Positions 7,551-15,041 of a stretch of DNA of 64,000 nt are shown here, piece by piece (the first letter of the stretch is position 1; each line of letters starts with the position of its first letter). The stretch covers positions 311,909 through 375,908 of the forward strand of contig NZ_FNJU01000004.1 of assembly GCF_900104555.1 (NCBI RefSeq), given 5' to 3'. The stretch comes from Litchfieldia salsa (GTDB lineage: Bacteria; Bacillota; Bacilli; Bacillales; Bacillaceae_L). Below the pieces are notes generated by a model. It was not told the DNA's origin, did not search any database, and saw only the letters and a list, made by a program, of their open reading frames with translations. The translations under genes were made by a program, and so were the position numbers.

Positions 7551-8420
7551 TTAGTTGGCTTCCATATTTACATTTTGTCGAGGTATCCAATCAAATAGTG
7601 TATCTATGTTGTTATGAAATGTAGAAACAAAATCAAAACCATGTATATCAACGATTTGCTTTATATCATTTCTGAATTTAATACCTCTTTGACTTTTCGC
7701 TTTACGTCTCATTACCTTTTGCATTTCACTTATATACTTAGATGGAACAGATAACTCTTTCATATTTGGAATAAAAGAGAACTTATCCAAATACTTATCA
7801 ATCCAATCAAATTGCAAATGATGTATTGGTATTTGCTCATTTAATTTAGGATTGATAGTAACCTCATATCTAAGTCTATAATTATCAGTGATTTCGTTTC
7901 CATACTTCTGTTGAAGTTGTTTTTTCTTGTCATATATTAAAGCCTGCTGTGGGCTAGTGTTTGCATAGATATAGTAATTCTGTCCATAATCAATCACGTT
8001 TCCGTCTTTCGTTTCATGTTTATACTTCACTTTCGTTCCATTAGATATATGAGAGTAATGATTACTAATGGGAGTATTGAAATCATAAGCTATTTCGACT
8101 TGATTAATAAACCAATCATATCGTTGAAGCAGTAATTTTATGTTTGTCGGCATATTCTTTAGAGTTTCATGTTGAAGTTCAATCTTGATATTCCAGTTTG
8201 ACCTCATGATTTTGTTTATGTTTGGTCTATGATATTGGTCTATAGGATTATATTTAATCGCATACGGAACAGTATCATTGTTCATTGTATGAGTTGTTTT
8301 ATACTCATTGTAGTTAAATTGCCTTTTCATGTTAAACATGTCTTTTACGTTATTGTTAAATTCCCTACTAGTTATACCTGTAACAAGATATATCGTATCA
8401 ATAGTTACGTCCTGTAGCAT
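7551..8420 (-). CDS. Rep-like protein (putative replication initiator of phage/plasmid type)
   Basis: The chosen start (MLQDVTID) has GGAGGTGAG 5 nt upstream and gives 289 residues. A longer frame to 8474 lacks such a site. Segments such as QVEIAYDFNTPI, ALIYDKKKQ and RLRYEVTIN occur in the order and spacing seen in rolling-circle type initiators (strand with D-x-D/F, a Y-x-K-x-x helix, then R-x-E-x-x-x). That suggests a phage or plasmid replication protein of the gene II/X or Rep_trans kind, but a clear HUH motif was not found, so this is tentative. If correct, the excised circle may replicate. The gene is divergent from the regulator-recombinase pair. Confidence 0.5.
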   Translation of the reverse strand: MLQDVTIDTIYLVTGITSREFNNNVKDMFNMKRQFNYNEYKTTHTMNNDTVPYAIKYNPIDQYHRPNINKIMRSNWNIKIELQHETLKNMPTNIKLLLQRYDWFINQVEIAYDFNTPISNHYSHISNGTKVKYKHETKDGNVIDYGQNYYIYANTSPQQALIYDKKKQLQQKYGNEITDNYRLRYEVTINPKLNEQIPIHHLQFDWIDKYLDKFSFIPNMKELSVPSKYISEMQKVMRRKAKSQRGIKFRNDIKQIVDIHGFDFVSTFHNNIDTLFDWIPRQNVNMEAN

Positions 8421-8534
8421 AATCTCACCTCCAATCTTGATAAAGTTTTCACGTTTAATCCTTTGATAAAACAATTTATTTTTAGACTAATATCCTTGTA
8501 TTAATATCAAGGAAGTGTCCTCTACAATGTACTC

Positions 8535-8705
8535 TTAACACACATCTTCTTCTTCCCACGGTCTAAAACCATGTGGAAATTCTCCTCCCCAATAATCTAT
8601 TAGATTATCTACTTCTATCTCTTCATTCGTTAATGTATCGAATAATATTGAAGAAAGACTATCAATAAAAACAGCTACCTTATTTTCATTGCTATGCTTA
8701 TCCAT
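8535..8705 (-). CDS. Small acidic protein of the element, 56 aa
   Basis: A short leftward gene starts with ATG at 8705-8703 behind the strong site AAGGAGGTGTT. It encodes 56 residues, very acidic, ending PWEEEDVC, with a hydrophobic stretch FIDSLSSILFDTL in the middle. It lies upstream of the Rep-like gene with 114 bp between them and shares a divergent control region with the XRE regulator. The function is unknown. Small proteins in this position are sometimes recombination directionality factors or copy-number regulators, but no family is recognised. Confidence 0.6.
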   Translation of the reverse strand: MDKHSNENKVAVFIDSLSSILFDTLTNEEIEVDNLIDYWGGEFPHGFRPWEEEDVC

Positions 8706-8760
8706 CTTTAACACCTCCTTCTAAACCTTCTTTTCTACCACAAAATTAATAATACAAGAT

Positions 8761-8835
8761 TAGTAGCATAATTTCAATACATAAGTAGCATTTAACAAAA
8801 CACTCTTGCTACTTAATATATTTTTATGCTACCAT
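8761..8835. promoter_or_regulatory. Operator array for the element regulator
   Basis: Four copies of a GTAGCA core occur as two pairs facing each other: TAGTAGCATA (8761-8770), AAGTAGCATT (8783-8792), TTGCTACTTA (8806-8815) and ATGCTACCAT (8826-8835). The inner pair forms a perfect 9-bp inverted repeat (TAAGTAGCA and TGCTACTTA). They fill the gap between the divergent small acidic gene and the XRE regulator, so the regulator probably binds here and controls both directions. A TATAAA or TATAAT-like box lies at 8836-8844. Confidence 0.65.
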
Positions 8836-8864
8836 ATAAATATAATTAAAGGAGGTACGGATAA

Positions 8865-9479
8865 ATGAACGGTATTGAGTTTGGGAAAGAACTAAAGAAC
8901 ATACGACAAAAAGTTAAGTATCCATCAAAGGAACTCGCCCTAGAGGTTGGACGAGCTGTAACGTATGTTTCACAGCTAGAAAGAGGTTTAATAAAGAACC
9001 CTGATTACGAAACATGCTATATGTTACTAAAGGAATTGAAATTCCCTGAGGATAAAATTGATAATTTCTTAGATAACTTTAGTATTATCTCACCTGAAAG
9101 GGAGCAAGCAGAACTAAAGAATGATATAGAAAAACATGAAAATCAATTAAATGTTTTGGACAAAAAAGAATTGGATGAAAATGAGGTAATGCAACTTTAC
9201 CCTTTTCTATATGAGGATGACGATATTCCAAAACTGAAAAGACAGAACTATAATTTACACATTGCTCTAAACTCTTTTATTGAAAGAGATATTACAAGAG
9301 CAAGAAAAGTTTTAACCAACATCAATGCACTTACTAAAAGTAAAGAAACCTTTGACTTCTTTTGTTCACTTTTTCAATATGATTTTTTTGATATTACAAA
9401 AGAAGAAAAGGAACATCTTATTTCTTTAATAAAAGAGTTTAATCCAAGTAAAGATGAAATTTTTGATTGGGAGGAATAA
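8865..9479 (+). CDS. XRE-family transcriptional regulator
   Basis: This 204-residue protein has an N-terminal helix-turn-helix of the XRE/Cro type (residues 6-60, including ELALEVGRAVTYVSQLERGLI) followed by a charged, partly coiled-coil region and a C-terminal helical part. The start has AAAGGAGG 9 nt upstream. It is 4 nt upstream of the large serine recombinase, so the two are one operon. An array of TAGCA repeats directly before it is the likely operator. It probably keeps recombinase expression, and hence excision, low until induced. Confidence 0.8.
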   Translation: MNGIEFGKELKNIRQKVKYPSKELALEVGRAVTYVSQLERGLIKNPDYETCYMLLKELKFPEDKIDNFLDNFSIISPEREQAELKNDIEKHENQLNVLDKKELDENEVMQLYPFLYEDDDIPKLKRQNYNLHIALNSFIERDITRARKVLTNINALTKSKETFDFFCSLFQYDFFDITKEEKEHLISLIKEFNPSKDEIFDWEE

Positions 9480-9483
9480 CAAA

Positions 9484-11043
9484 ATGAAAGTTGCTTTATA
9501 TGTAAGAGTATCAACGGAAGAACAAGCGGATGAAGGTTACTCTATTGAGGGGCAAATAAAGGCATTAACTGAATATTGTCATAGAAACAATTTTGAGATT
9601 GTAGAAAAGTATAAAGATGAAGGAATAAGCGGGAAATCAATGAATAGACCCGCTCTGAACCAATTATTAAATGACTGTACTAATAAAAAGTTCAATTTGG
9701 TTCTGGTGTGGAAATACTCTAGATTATCCAGAAAGCAGAAAGATTTTCTTAATATTATCGACCATCTAGAGCAACACGATGTTAAATTTTATAGTGTTAG
9801 TGAAGCATTTGATACCTCTACTCCAATGGGTATGGCTATGCTACAAATATTTGGTACTTTTGCAGAATTAGAGGGTAATCAAATTGTAGAAAATGTAAAG
9901 ATGGGTATGACCCAAAGAGCAAAAGAAGGTAAATTTAATGGTGGTAGTATGCTTGGTTACAAATCTGTAAACAAAGAACTTGTCATTGTAAAAAGTGAAG
10001 CAGAAATTGTAAGACGAATTTTTAGTATGTATGTAGATGGTAAAGGATATAAGGCTATTGCTAGCAAACTTAATCATGAAGGGTATAAAACAAAAAGGAA
10101 TAAGGCATTCTCAATTACTTCCGTAAGAACAATCATAACCAATCCCGCTTATGCTGGTTTTATTAGATTTAACCAAGTTACTGATTGGAGCGATAAACGA
10201 AGAAAAGGAACTAACAAAAATCCAATAATAGTAAAAGGTAATCATGAGCCTATAATTGATATAGGTGTATGGGATAAGGCTCAAGCAATTCTTAAACAGA
10301 AATCATATAAACCTACAAAAACATTTACAGGGCATTTCCCTTTAACAACATTGCTTAGGTGTCCAGATTGTGGGCATGGTATGATAGGACACCATAACAA
10401 AAAATCAAAAAATAGTAACGAGTATATCCGTTACTATCAATGTGGCAATTTCCATTCTAAAGGTTCTGCTATTTGTCGCTCAAATTCTGTAAGAGCAGAT
10501 TATGCTGAGGAATATGTTTTTAAGAGATTAGAGGAAGTAACATCTAATCCAAGCATACTAAAAAGTATTGTAGATGGAGTAAATGCTAAAATTGGTACAC
10601 ATAAAGAACCGCTCCGTAAACAATTAACTTATACTGAGGAACAATTAACATTAAATCAGAAGAACTTAAATAAGTATTTTAGTCTTTTCGACAATGATAG
10701 AATTTCCGCAGATATTATGCAGAGTAAAATTGACTCACTTGCAGAAGAAAGAAAAGTATTGCAGGCTCGACTAAACGAGATAAAACAACAACTAGAACAA
10801 CCTACTATCAAAGAATTATCATATGACAAGATATATCATTCCCTTAAAGCATTCTCAAAGGTATTGCCAAAAGTATCTCCTGAGAAACAAAAACATTTTC
10901 TTCATTCCATTATTAACAAAATATATATAAATCCATCCTCCAACATACAAGGAAGAAGTATCAAGGATATTGAATTGTTCTTTGATACTTCTTTAAAAAA
11001 CCATAACCATGTGCTTACTTATGGTACGGTTCCCCCCGATTAA
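9484..11043 (+). CDS. Large serine recombinase (element integrase, Ccr-like)
   Basis: The start [11 protein letters not shown], with GGGAGGAAT 8 nt upstream, gives 519 residues. The order is that of large serine integrases: resolvase-like catalytic domain (residues 1-145, nucleophile Ser in YVRVS), recombinase domain (about 155-255), zinc ribbon (CPDCGHGM to [12 protein letters not shown], about 298-332) and a coiled-coil tail (about 375-440). Ccr enzymes of staphylococcal cassettes share this plan. It should integrate and excise the element at the rlmH tail. The last five codons are encoded by the attachment core and rlmH antisense DNA, so the C-terminus depends on the integration state. It overlaps rlmH by 29 nt, convergently. 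Confidence 0.92.
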   Translation: MKVALYVRVSTEEQADEGYSIEGQIKALTEYCHRNNFEIVEKYKDEGISGKSMNRPALNQLLNDCTNKKFNLVLVWKYSRLSRKQKDFLNIIDHLEQHDVKFYSVSEAFDTSTPMGMAMLQIFGTFAELEGNQIVENVKMGMTQRAKEGKFNGGSMLGYKSVNKELVIVKSEAEIVRRIFSMYVDGKGYKAIASKLNHEGYKTKRNKAFSITSVRTIITNPAYAGFIRFNQVTDWSDKRRKGTNKNPIIVKGNHEPIIDIGVWDKAQAILKQKSYKPTKTFTGHFPLTTLLRCPDCGHGMIGHHNKKSKNSNEYIRYYQCGNFHSKGSAICRSNSVRADYAEEYVFKRLEEVTSNPSILKSIVDGVNAKIGTHKEPLRKQLTYTEEQLTLNQKNLNKYFSLFDNDRISADIMQSKIDSLAEERKVLQARLNEIKQQLEQPTIKELSYDKIYHSLKAFSKVLPKVSPEKQKHFLHSIINKIYINPSSNIQGRSIKDIELFFDTSLKNHNHVLTYGTVPPD

Positions 11044-11506
11044 TTCGAAATGCCCGGTAAATCTGCTCAACCAATATCAATCTCATCAGTTGATGTGGAA
11101 ACGTCATTTTTGAAAATGATAGTGTATCATTTGATCGCTTCATTACGTCTGAGCTTAATCCTAATGACCCACCTATCACAAATGCGATTTTACTCTTCCC
11201 ATATGTAGCTAGCTTATCTAGATCGTCAGCTAGTTGTTCTGAAGATTTCATTTTACCTTCAATCGCTAATGCAATGACATGAGTATCATCTGAAATCTTA
11301 CTAAGAATCCGTTCGCCTTCTTTTTGTTTGATTTGTTCCATTTCGATATCACTTAATGTTTCAGGTGCCTTTTCGTCTGGTAGTTCAATGATTTCTATTT
11401 TTGCATAAGCTGTTAGCCGTTTTAAATATTCATCAATGCCTTGCTTTAAATATTTTTCCTTTAGTTTTCCTATACTGAATATTGTAATATTCACAGGTAT
11501 CCCCAC
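11015..11506 (-). CDS. rlmH: 23S rRNA (pseudouridine1915-N3)-methyltransferase RlmH
   Basis: This 163-residue SPOUT methyltransferase, formerly YydA or OrfX, methylates pseudouridine 1915 in helix 69 of 23S rRNA on assembled ribosomes. The GGSLGLS glycine loop and the C-terminal knot [22 protein letters not shown] are intact, so the insertion did not damage the enzyme. The last codons form the right attachment site of the mobile element. The element separates rlmH from its probable original terminator at 5101-5144, and transcription now faces the convergent recombinase gene. The start follows a GGTGGGGAT site. A DnaA-box cluster lies directly upstream. Confidence 0.97.
   Translation of the reverse strand: MGIPVNITIFSIGKLKEKYLKQGIDEYLKRLTAYAKIEIIELPDEKAPETLSDIEMEQIKQKEGERILSKISDDTHVIALAIEGKMKSSEQLADDLDKLATYGKSKIAFVIGGSLGLSSDVMKRSNDTLSFSKMTFPHQLMRLILVEQIYRAFRINRGEPYHK
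11019..11032. repeat. Right attachment site core, inside the rlmH end
   Basis: TTATGGTACGGTTC matches 5217-5230 exactly. It is simultaneously the last codons of rlmH (leftward) and codons near the end of the recombinase (rightward, Tyr-Gly-Thr-Val). Confidence 0.85.
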
Positions 11507-11518
11507 CTTACAAACAAG

Positions 11519-11561
11519 TTATCCACAAAAGTTATCCACATATCCACATTTTTCATCCACA
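11519..11561. promoter_or_regulatory. DnaA-box cluster between yyzF and rlmH
   Basis: Two perfect TTATCCACA boxes (11519-11527, 11532-11540) are followed by ATATCCACA (11540-11548) and TCATCCACA (11553-11561), all in one orientation. From memory, the yyzF-yydA region of B. subtilis is one of the known non-origin DnaA targets. A conserved role in DnaA titration or in replication-linked control of this pair is likely. Confidence 0.8.
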
Positions 11562-11576
11562 TCTTGTATGCGAATA

Positions 11577-11735
11577 CTAGTTCCCTACAACATATGTCGC
11601 TTGATTTTGACAAAATTCACAGGTTGTGAATAACTTTTCTTCCTCTAAAAGTCGTTTCATGTCGGGGGGAAGCTCATGTGTATCCACATACATATCTAAT
11701 GCAAGCTCTATATGTTCTTCACAACATTTAATCAT
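11577..11735 (-). CDS. yyzF: CxxH/CxxC small protein YyzF
   Basis: This is a 52-residue protein with CCEEH near the N-terminus (C5-x2-H8) and CEFC near the C-terminus (residues 39-42), the metal-binding pattern that defines the Bacillus CxxH/CxxC family. It probably binds one zinc ion. The biochemical function is unknown. AAAGGATG lies before the ATG. It is upstream of rlmH in the same orientation, the order found in B. subtilis (yyzF-yydA), and the spacer holds DnaA boxes. Confidence 0.85.
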   Translation of the reverse strand: MIKCCEEHIELALDMYVDTHELPPDMKRLLEEEKLFTTCEFCQNQATYVVGN

Positions 11736-11838
11736 AATCAACATCCTTTACCTTTTATCTATCTATATTTATCTCCATGCCTAATCTACCTCATTCATTC
11801 TATCATTCCTACAATGAATATCAACATGTGTATAACTA

Positions 11839-11956
11839 GAAAAGCGTAAGCGCCTTGCTCAGCCCCGACAGGCATAAGGCGAATCACGCAGGAAATCTTG
11901 ATTTCTGGAGTGATTTGACTTATGACCCCGAGGGGCTAGGCGCTGGAGCTAGACAC
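11839..11956. repeat. Intergenic repeat, family 1, full-length copy
   Basis: This 118-bp element runs from GAAAAGCGTAAGCGCC to GGAGCTAGACAC. The same ends in the opposite orientation occur at 22240-22283 (short form) and 62279-62390. GC content is well above the surroundings and it can fold on itself. Similar short repeats are scattered through many Bacillaceae genomes. Confidence 0.75.
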
Positions 11957-11991
11957 TAAAACTAAGTTGGAAATTTTATAATCCTTATCTT

Positions 11992-12022
11992 GCCTAAAAA
12001 AAAGAGAGCAAATTATGCTCTC
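11992..12022 (-). terminator. Terminator of htrC
   Basis: GAGAGCA (12004-12010) pairs with TGCTCTC (12016-12022), followed leftward by a run of T residues, about 25 bp after the htrC stop. Confidence 0.8.
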
Positions 12023-12045
12023 CCAAATACTAAACCAGTCCACTG

Positions 12046-13281
12046 TTATAATGACTCTTCAGCCAGTCTTACTGTCACTGTTTGCTTTTCACCATTTCGA
12101 TAGAACGTAACTTCCATCGTATCACCAATCGATTTTTTGTTATATAAATGTTGTCTTAGCTTAATAACTGAATCAATCTTTTCCCCATCAAATTCAACAA
12201 TTACATCCAACTCCTTCAAACCTGCTTGAGCTGCTGGTGTATTGGGAATCACTTCCAGAATGGCTACACCGTCAGTGATATCTTCTGTTAAATGCAATGT
12301 TTCTTGGCGGTGATAGCTTGATATTTCACTTAAAGCTTTAAGATTTCCAACACCTAGTACTGGTCTTCGTACCTCATGATAAGCTTCTAAGTCCTCAATA
12401 ATTGGTTTTGCAATTGTAATAGGAATCGACAATCCAATTCCTTCAACCGCACTTTGAGCAATCTTCATTGAGTTAATTCCAATCACTTCACCGTTTATAT
12501 TGACTAAGGCTCCACCACTATTTCCAGGGTTAATTGCCGCATCTGTCTGCATAACATCTGCATGCCAATCAGGAACCCCATCTTGATTAATATCAATTGG
12601 TATTGATCGATTTAAGCCTGAAATAATTCCTTGTGTGACAGACCCTGAGAACTGTAATCCTAATGGATTTCCAATTGCAATAACTGGTTCTCCTAATTTA
12701 ATTTGATCTGAATTCCCAAATTGGGCAACCTTATTTACATGACTGCCATCAATTTCAAGTACAGCTAAATCAGTCCATACATCACTACCAAGTAGTTTTG
12801 CTTTTACCCTTGAACCATCACTTAAACTAACCTCTATATCTGACGCACCTTCAATAACATGATGGTTAGTCACAACATATGCCTTCCCATCTGCCTTTTT
12901 ATATACGACACCAGAGCCTGTTCCAGCTTCCTGAGAAGATTCTGTTGTCCAAAAATTTGATTCCTGTAAATTCACAATACCAACAACTGCTTCACTTACT
13001 TTATCAACAGCCTTCGTTATTTCTGAAGATACATTAACCACAATATTTTTTTCGTTAGTTGGAACATTGTCCTGTGAGTCATTGACATTATCTAAACCGT
13101 TTTCCTCTGTAGCCGCTGGCATATCATAAGGAAGGATGTTCCACTTCATAAGAGCTGGTATAGAAACCATAATGAGTAAGGCACCTAGAACTGCACCAAC
13201 AAATGCTGAAATGACCCAGCCTGATTTATTACTTTTTTTCTTTTCTCTAAGATGCTCATAATCTTGATCATAATACCCCAT
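12046..13281 (-). CDS. htrC: HtrA-family serine protease HtrC (YycK)
   Basis: This 411-residue membrane-anchored protease has a cytoplasmic N-terminus, one transmembrane segment (about residues 22-45), a linker, a trypsin-like domain and a C-terminal PDZ domain (about 305-405). The triad is visible: His in TNHHV, Asp in WTDLAVLEI and Ser in GNSGGALV. Such proteases degrade or refold damaged exported proteins. It follows walJ as in B. subtilis but is separated from it by a terminator at 13388-13435, so it probably has its own promoter. The start is supported by GAAAGGAATG upstream. Confidence 0.93.
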   Translation of the reverse strand: MGYYDQDYEHLREKKKSNKSGWVISAFVGAVLGALLIMVSIPALMKWNILPYDMPAATEENGLDNVNDSQDNVPTNEKNIVVNVSSEITKAVDKVSEAVVGIVNLQESNFWTTESSQEAGTGSGVVYKKADGKAYVVTNHHVIEGASDIEVSLSDGSRVKAKLLGSDVWTDLAVLEIDGSHVNKVAQFGNSDQIKLGEPVIAIGNPLGLQFSGSVTQGIISGLNRSIPIDINQDGVPDWHADVMQTDAAINPGNSGGALVNINGEVIGINSMKIAQSAVEGIGLSIPITIAKPIIEDLEAYHEVRRPVLGVGNLKALSEISSYHRQETLHLTEDITDGVAILEVIPNTPAAQAGLKELDVIVEFDGEKIDSVIKLRQHLYNKKSIGDTMEVTFYRNGEKQTVTVRLAEESL

Positions 13282-13387
13282 CGTACAACATTCCTTTCAA
13301 TAATAACGAATGATTTACTTAAGTTATGTTCCTATCAATGATTATAATAATGACGTACTAAAAATTCAATAAAGAAGCTAGCACAAT

Positions 13388-13435
13388 ATAAAAAGTGCCT
13401 GGCACCATTGACAATTGGTGTATTTCCAGACACTT
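13388..13435 (-). terminator. Terminator after the wal operon
   Basis: AAGTGCCTGG (13393-13402) pairs with CCAGACACTT (13426-13435). On the leftward strand a T-rich tract follows. It separates walJ from htrC. Confidence 0.75.
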
Positions 13436-13460
13436 AATGGATATCCTCTTTAAGACAATT

Positions 13461-14255
13461 CTAAACATAAGCCAGTTTAGTAGGCGACTTTTGATCTGTA
13501 TCATAGAGATCAAATTGTTCTCCAATCACATATCCTTTGCTTTCAATTGTTTGGGCTACAGCCATTTTAGCTAAGTCCTTCATATTATTATCTGTACTTA
13601 GATGAGCTAAATAGATTCGCTTTGTTTGATCCCCAATGACCTCTGTCATTGCTAATGCAGCATCTTCATTTGAAACATGACCAACATCACTTAAGATTCG
13701 ACGTTTAATACTCCAAGGATAATGACCCATTCGCAACATTTCTACATCATGGTTACTTTCAAACACATATACATCTGCATTTTTTATTGTCCCTTTCATC
13801 CGATCACTCACATAACCAGTATCTGTTATAAGGACAATCTTTTTACCTTCATGATGAAAGACATAAAACATTGGTTCAGCAGCATCATGAGAAACACCAA
13901 ATGACTCAACATCAAGACTGCCAAATGATTGAACTGTATTCATTCCAAATACAAATTTTTGCTCAAGTGGGATTTCACCAATGTTGTGCTCCATTGCTTT
14001 CCACGTTTTTTCATTTGCATAGACTGGTAATTTATATTTTCTAGCAAGAACACCTAGGCCCTTGATATGATCACTATGTTCATGGGTAACCAAAATGCCT
14101 GATAAATCTCGAACACTTCGGTCGATCCCTTTAAATAATAATTCCATTTGTTTTCCACTTAAACCTGCATCCACTAATAGGGAGTGCTTGTCCGTTCCCA
14201 CATAGAACGCATTTCCTGTACTTCCACTTGCTAGTACACTAAAATGCAAACTCAT
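13461..14255 (-). CDS. walJ: Metallo-beta-lactamase fold hydrolase WalJ (YycJ)
   Basis: This is a 264-residue beta-lactamase-fold protein starting [15 protein letters not shown], with GGAGTGAT before this start. A start two codons further up is possible. The metal motif [10 protein letters not shown] and further His and Asp ligands ([17 protein letters not shown]) are present, so it should be an active metal-dependent exo- or endonuclease-like enzyme. It is last in the walRKHIJ operon. In B. subtilis its loss affects DNA mismatch repair and spore cortex, and it is not needed for Wal signalling itself. Confidence 0.92.
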   Translation of the reverse strand: MSLHFSVLASGSTGNAFYVGTDKHSLLVDAGLSGKQMELLFKGIDRSVRDLSGILVTHEHSDHIKGLGVLARKYKLPVYANEKTWKAMEHNIGEIPLEQKFVFGMNTVQSFGSLDVESFGVSHDAAEPMFYVFHHEGKKIVLITDTGYVSDRMKGTIKNADVYVFESNHDVEMLRMGHYPWSIKRRILSDVGHVSNEDAALAMTEVIGDQTKRIYLAHLSTDNNMKDLAKMAVAQTIESKGYVIGEQFDLYDTDQKSPTKLAYV

Positions 14256-14261
14256 ATACAA

Positions 14262-15041
14262 TCACTCCATTATTTCTAAAATTTGACCTTCAAAAGCATT
14301 CACGTAATAATCAATCTTATCATCTACAACAATATGCCAAGTTGGAGCTAAAATCTGAGATTCAGATAATTGAACAAGAGGATAATAACCTAATTTAATG
14401 TTTGTTACTTCACTACCTGATTTCAGATGACCATTTTTAAATAAATTTTCTAGAGCCTTGATTGCAGGCAGAATTTCTTTCTTATCATATTCCTCAAAGT
14501 CCATTAACATCGTCTGTCTATAAGAAATAATCTCGTTTTTATCATTTACATAAGCAATCAATAATCCACTAATATTACTAGTTTCATTATAGAAAACTTT
14601 ATTTTGATATTGCTGAAAGAAGATAATACTGCCCGTTTCCTGATCAACTTCCCATAAAGTATAAGAGTCTCCATTAAGGACATAGTCTTTTAGAAACTGT
14701 TGAAGCTTTGCTGTAACATTTGAACCTGTTAATTTAATCGGCTCATTAAGTTTAGACTGAAGAATAGCTGGACTATCAATATTAACTTCTTGTCCCTTCA
14801 TTTTCAATACATCCTCAGAGGAAAAGAACTTTGGTTTTCCACTGATATAAGTCCCTTCCTTTGGCTGCTTTGGAAGTTCATCATACGTGATTTCTTCTGT
14901 CTCTAACTGTTCCTCAATACTAGCCTCTGAAAGAACATCTAACTCACTTCGATTTCGTTTTTCTATAAATTGTAAGGCTAAAAATAAATCAAGGATCAGG
15001 AATGTGATGATAAAAATTGTTTTGGTTTTACTCCAATCCAC
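14262..15041 (-). CDS. walI: WalK regulator WalI (YycI)
   Basis: This 259-residue protein has one N-terminal transmembrane helix (residues 7-25) and an extracytoplasmic domain. With WalH it forms a membrane complex that inhibits the WalK sensor kinase. The family is poorly conserved in sequence but fixed in position. The start has GAGGGAATAAAGGTGG upstream and overlaps the end of walH by 14 nt, indicating translational coupling. The duplicated YycI/YycH-like fold lies outside the cell. Confidence 0.92.
   Translation of the reverse strand: MDWSKTKTIFIITFLILDLFLALQFIEKRNRSELDVLSEASIEEQLETEEITYDELPKQPKEGTYISGKPKFFSSEDVLKMKGQEVNIDSPAILQSKLNEPIKLTGSNVTAKLQQFLKDYVLNGDSYTLWEVDQETGSIIFFQQYQNKVFYNETSNISGLLIAYVNDKNEIISYRQTMLMDFEEYDKKEILPAIKALENLFKNGHLKSGSEVTNIKLGYYPLVQLSESQILAPTWHIVVDDKIDYYVNAFEGQILEIME

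Larger units (their letters stand above)
5217..11032. mobile_element. SCC-like mobile element integrated at the 3' end of rlmH
   Basis: A 5.8-kb segment is bounded by direct repeats of TTATGGTACGGTTC at 5217-5230 and 11019-11032. The right copy is the last part of rlmH. The left copy, read leftward, encodes Gly-Glu-Pro-Tyr-His-Lys and a stop, so excision would restore an intact rlmH. The element carries its own large serine recombinase ending at the right junction, an XRE regulator, a Rep-like protein, a small resolvase and three unknown proteins. The codon use is more AT-rich than the core genes around it. Staphylococcal SCC elements use serine recombinases and the equivalent rlmH site (encoding EAYHK). 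This element resembles them in target and enzyme class but has one recombinase and no resistance or mec genes. Confidence 0.85.

Noticed and set aside
7297..7590. A leftward frame with a coherent hydrophilic translation (26-66 residues, a TAA, then about 31 further residues overlapping the start of the zinc-ribbon gene).
   Set aside because: It has an in-frame stop and no good ribosome binding site, and it overlaps the Rep-like 3' end. It may be a decayed gene, but the evidence is too weak to annotate it.
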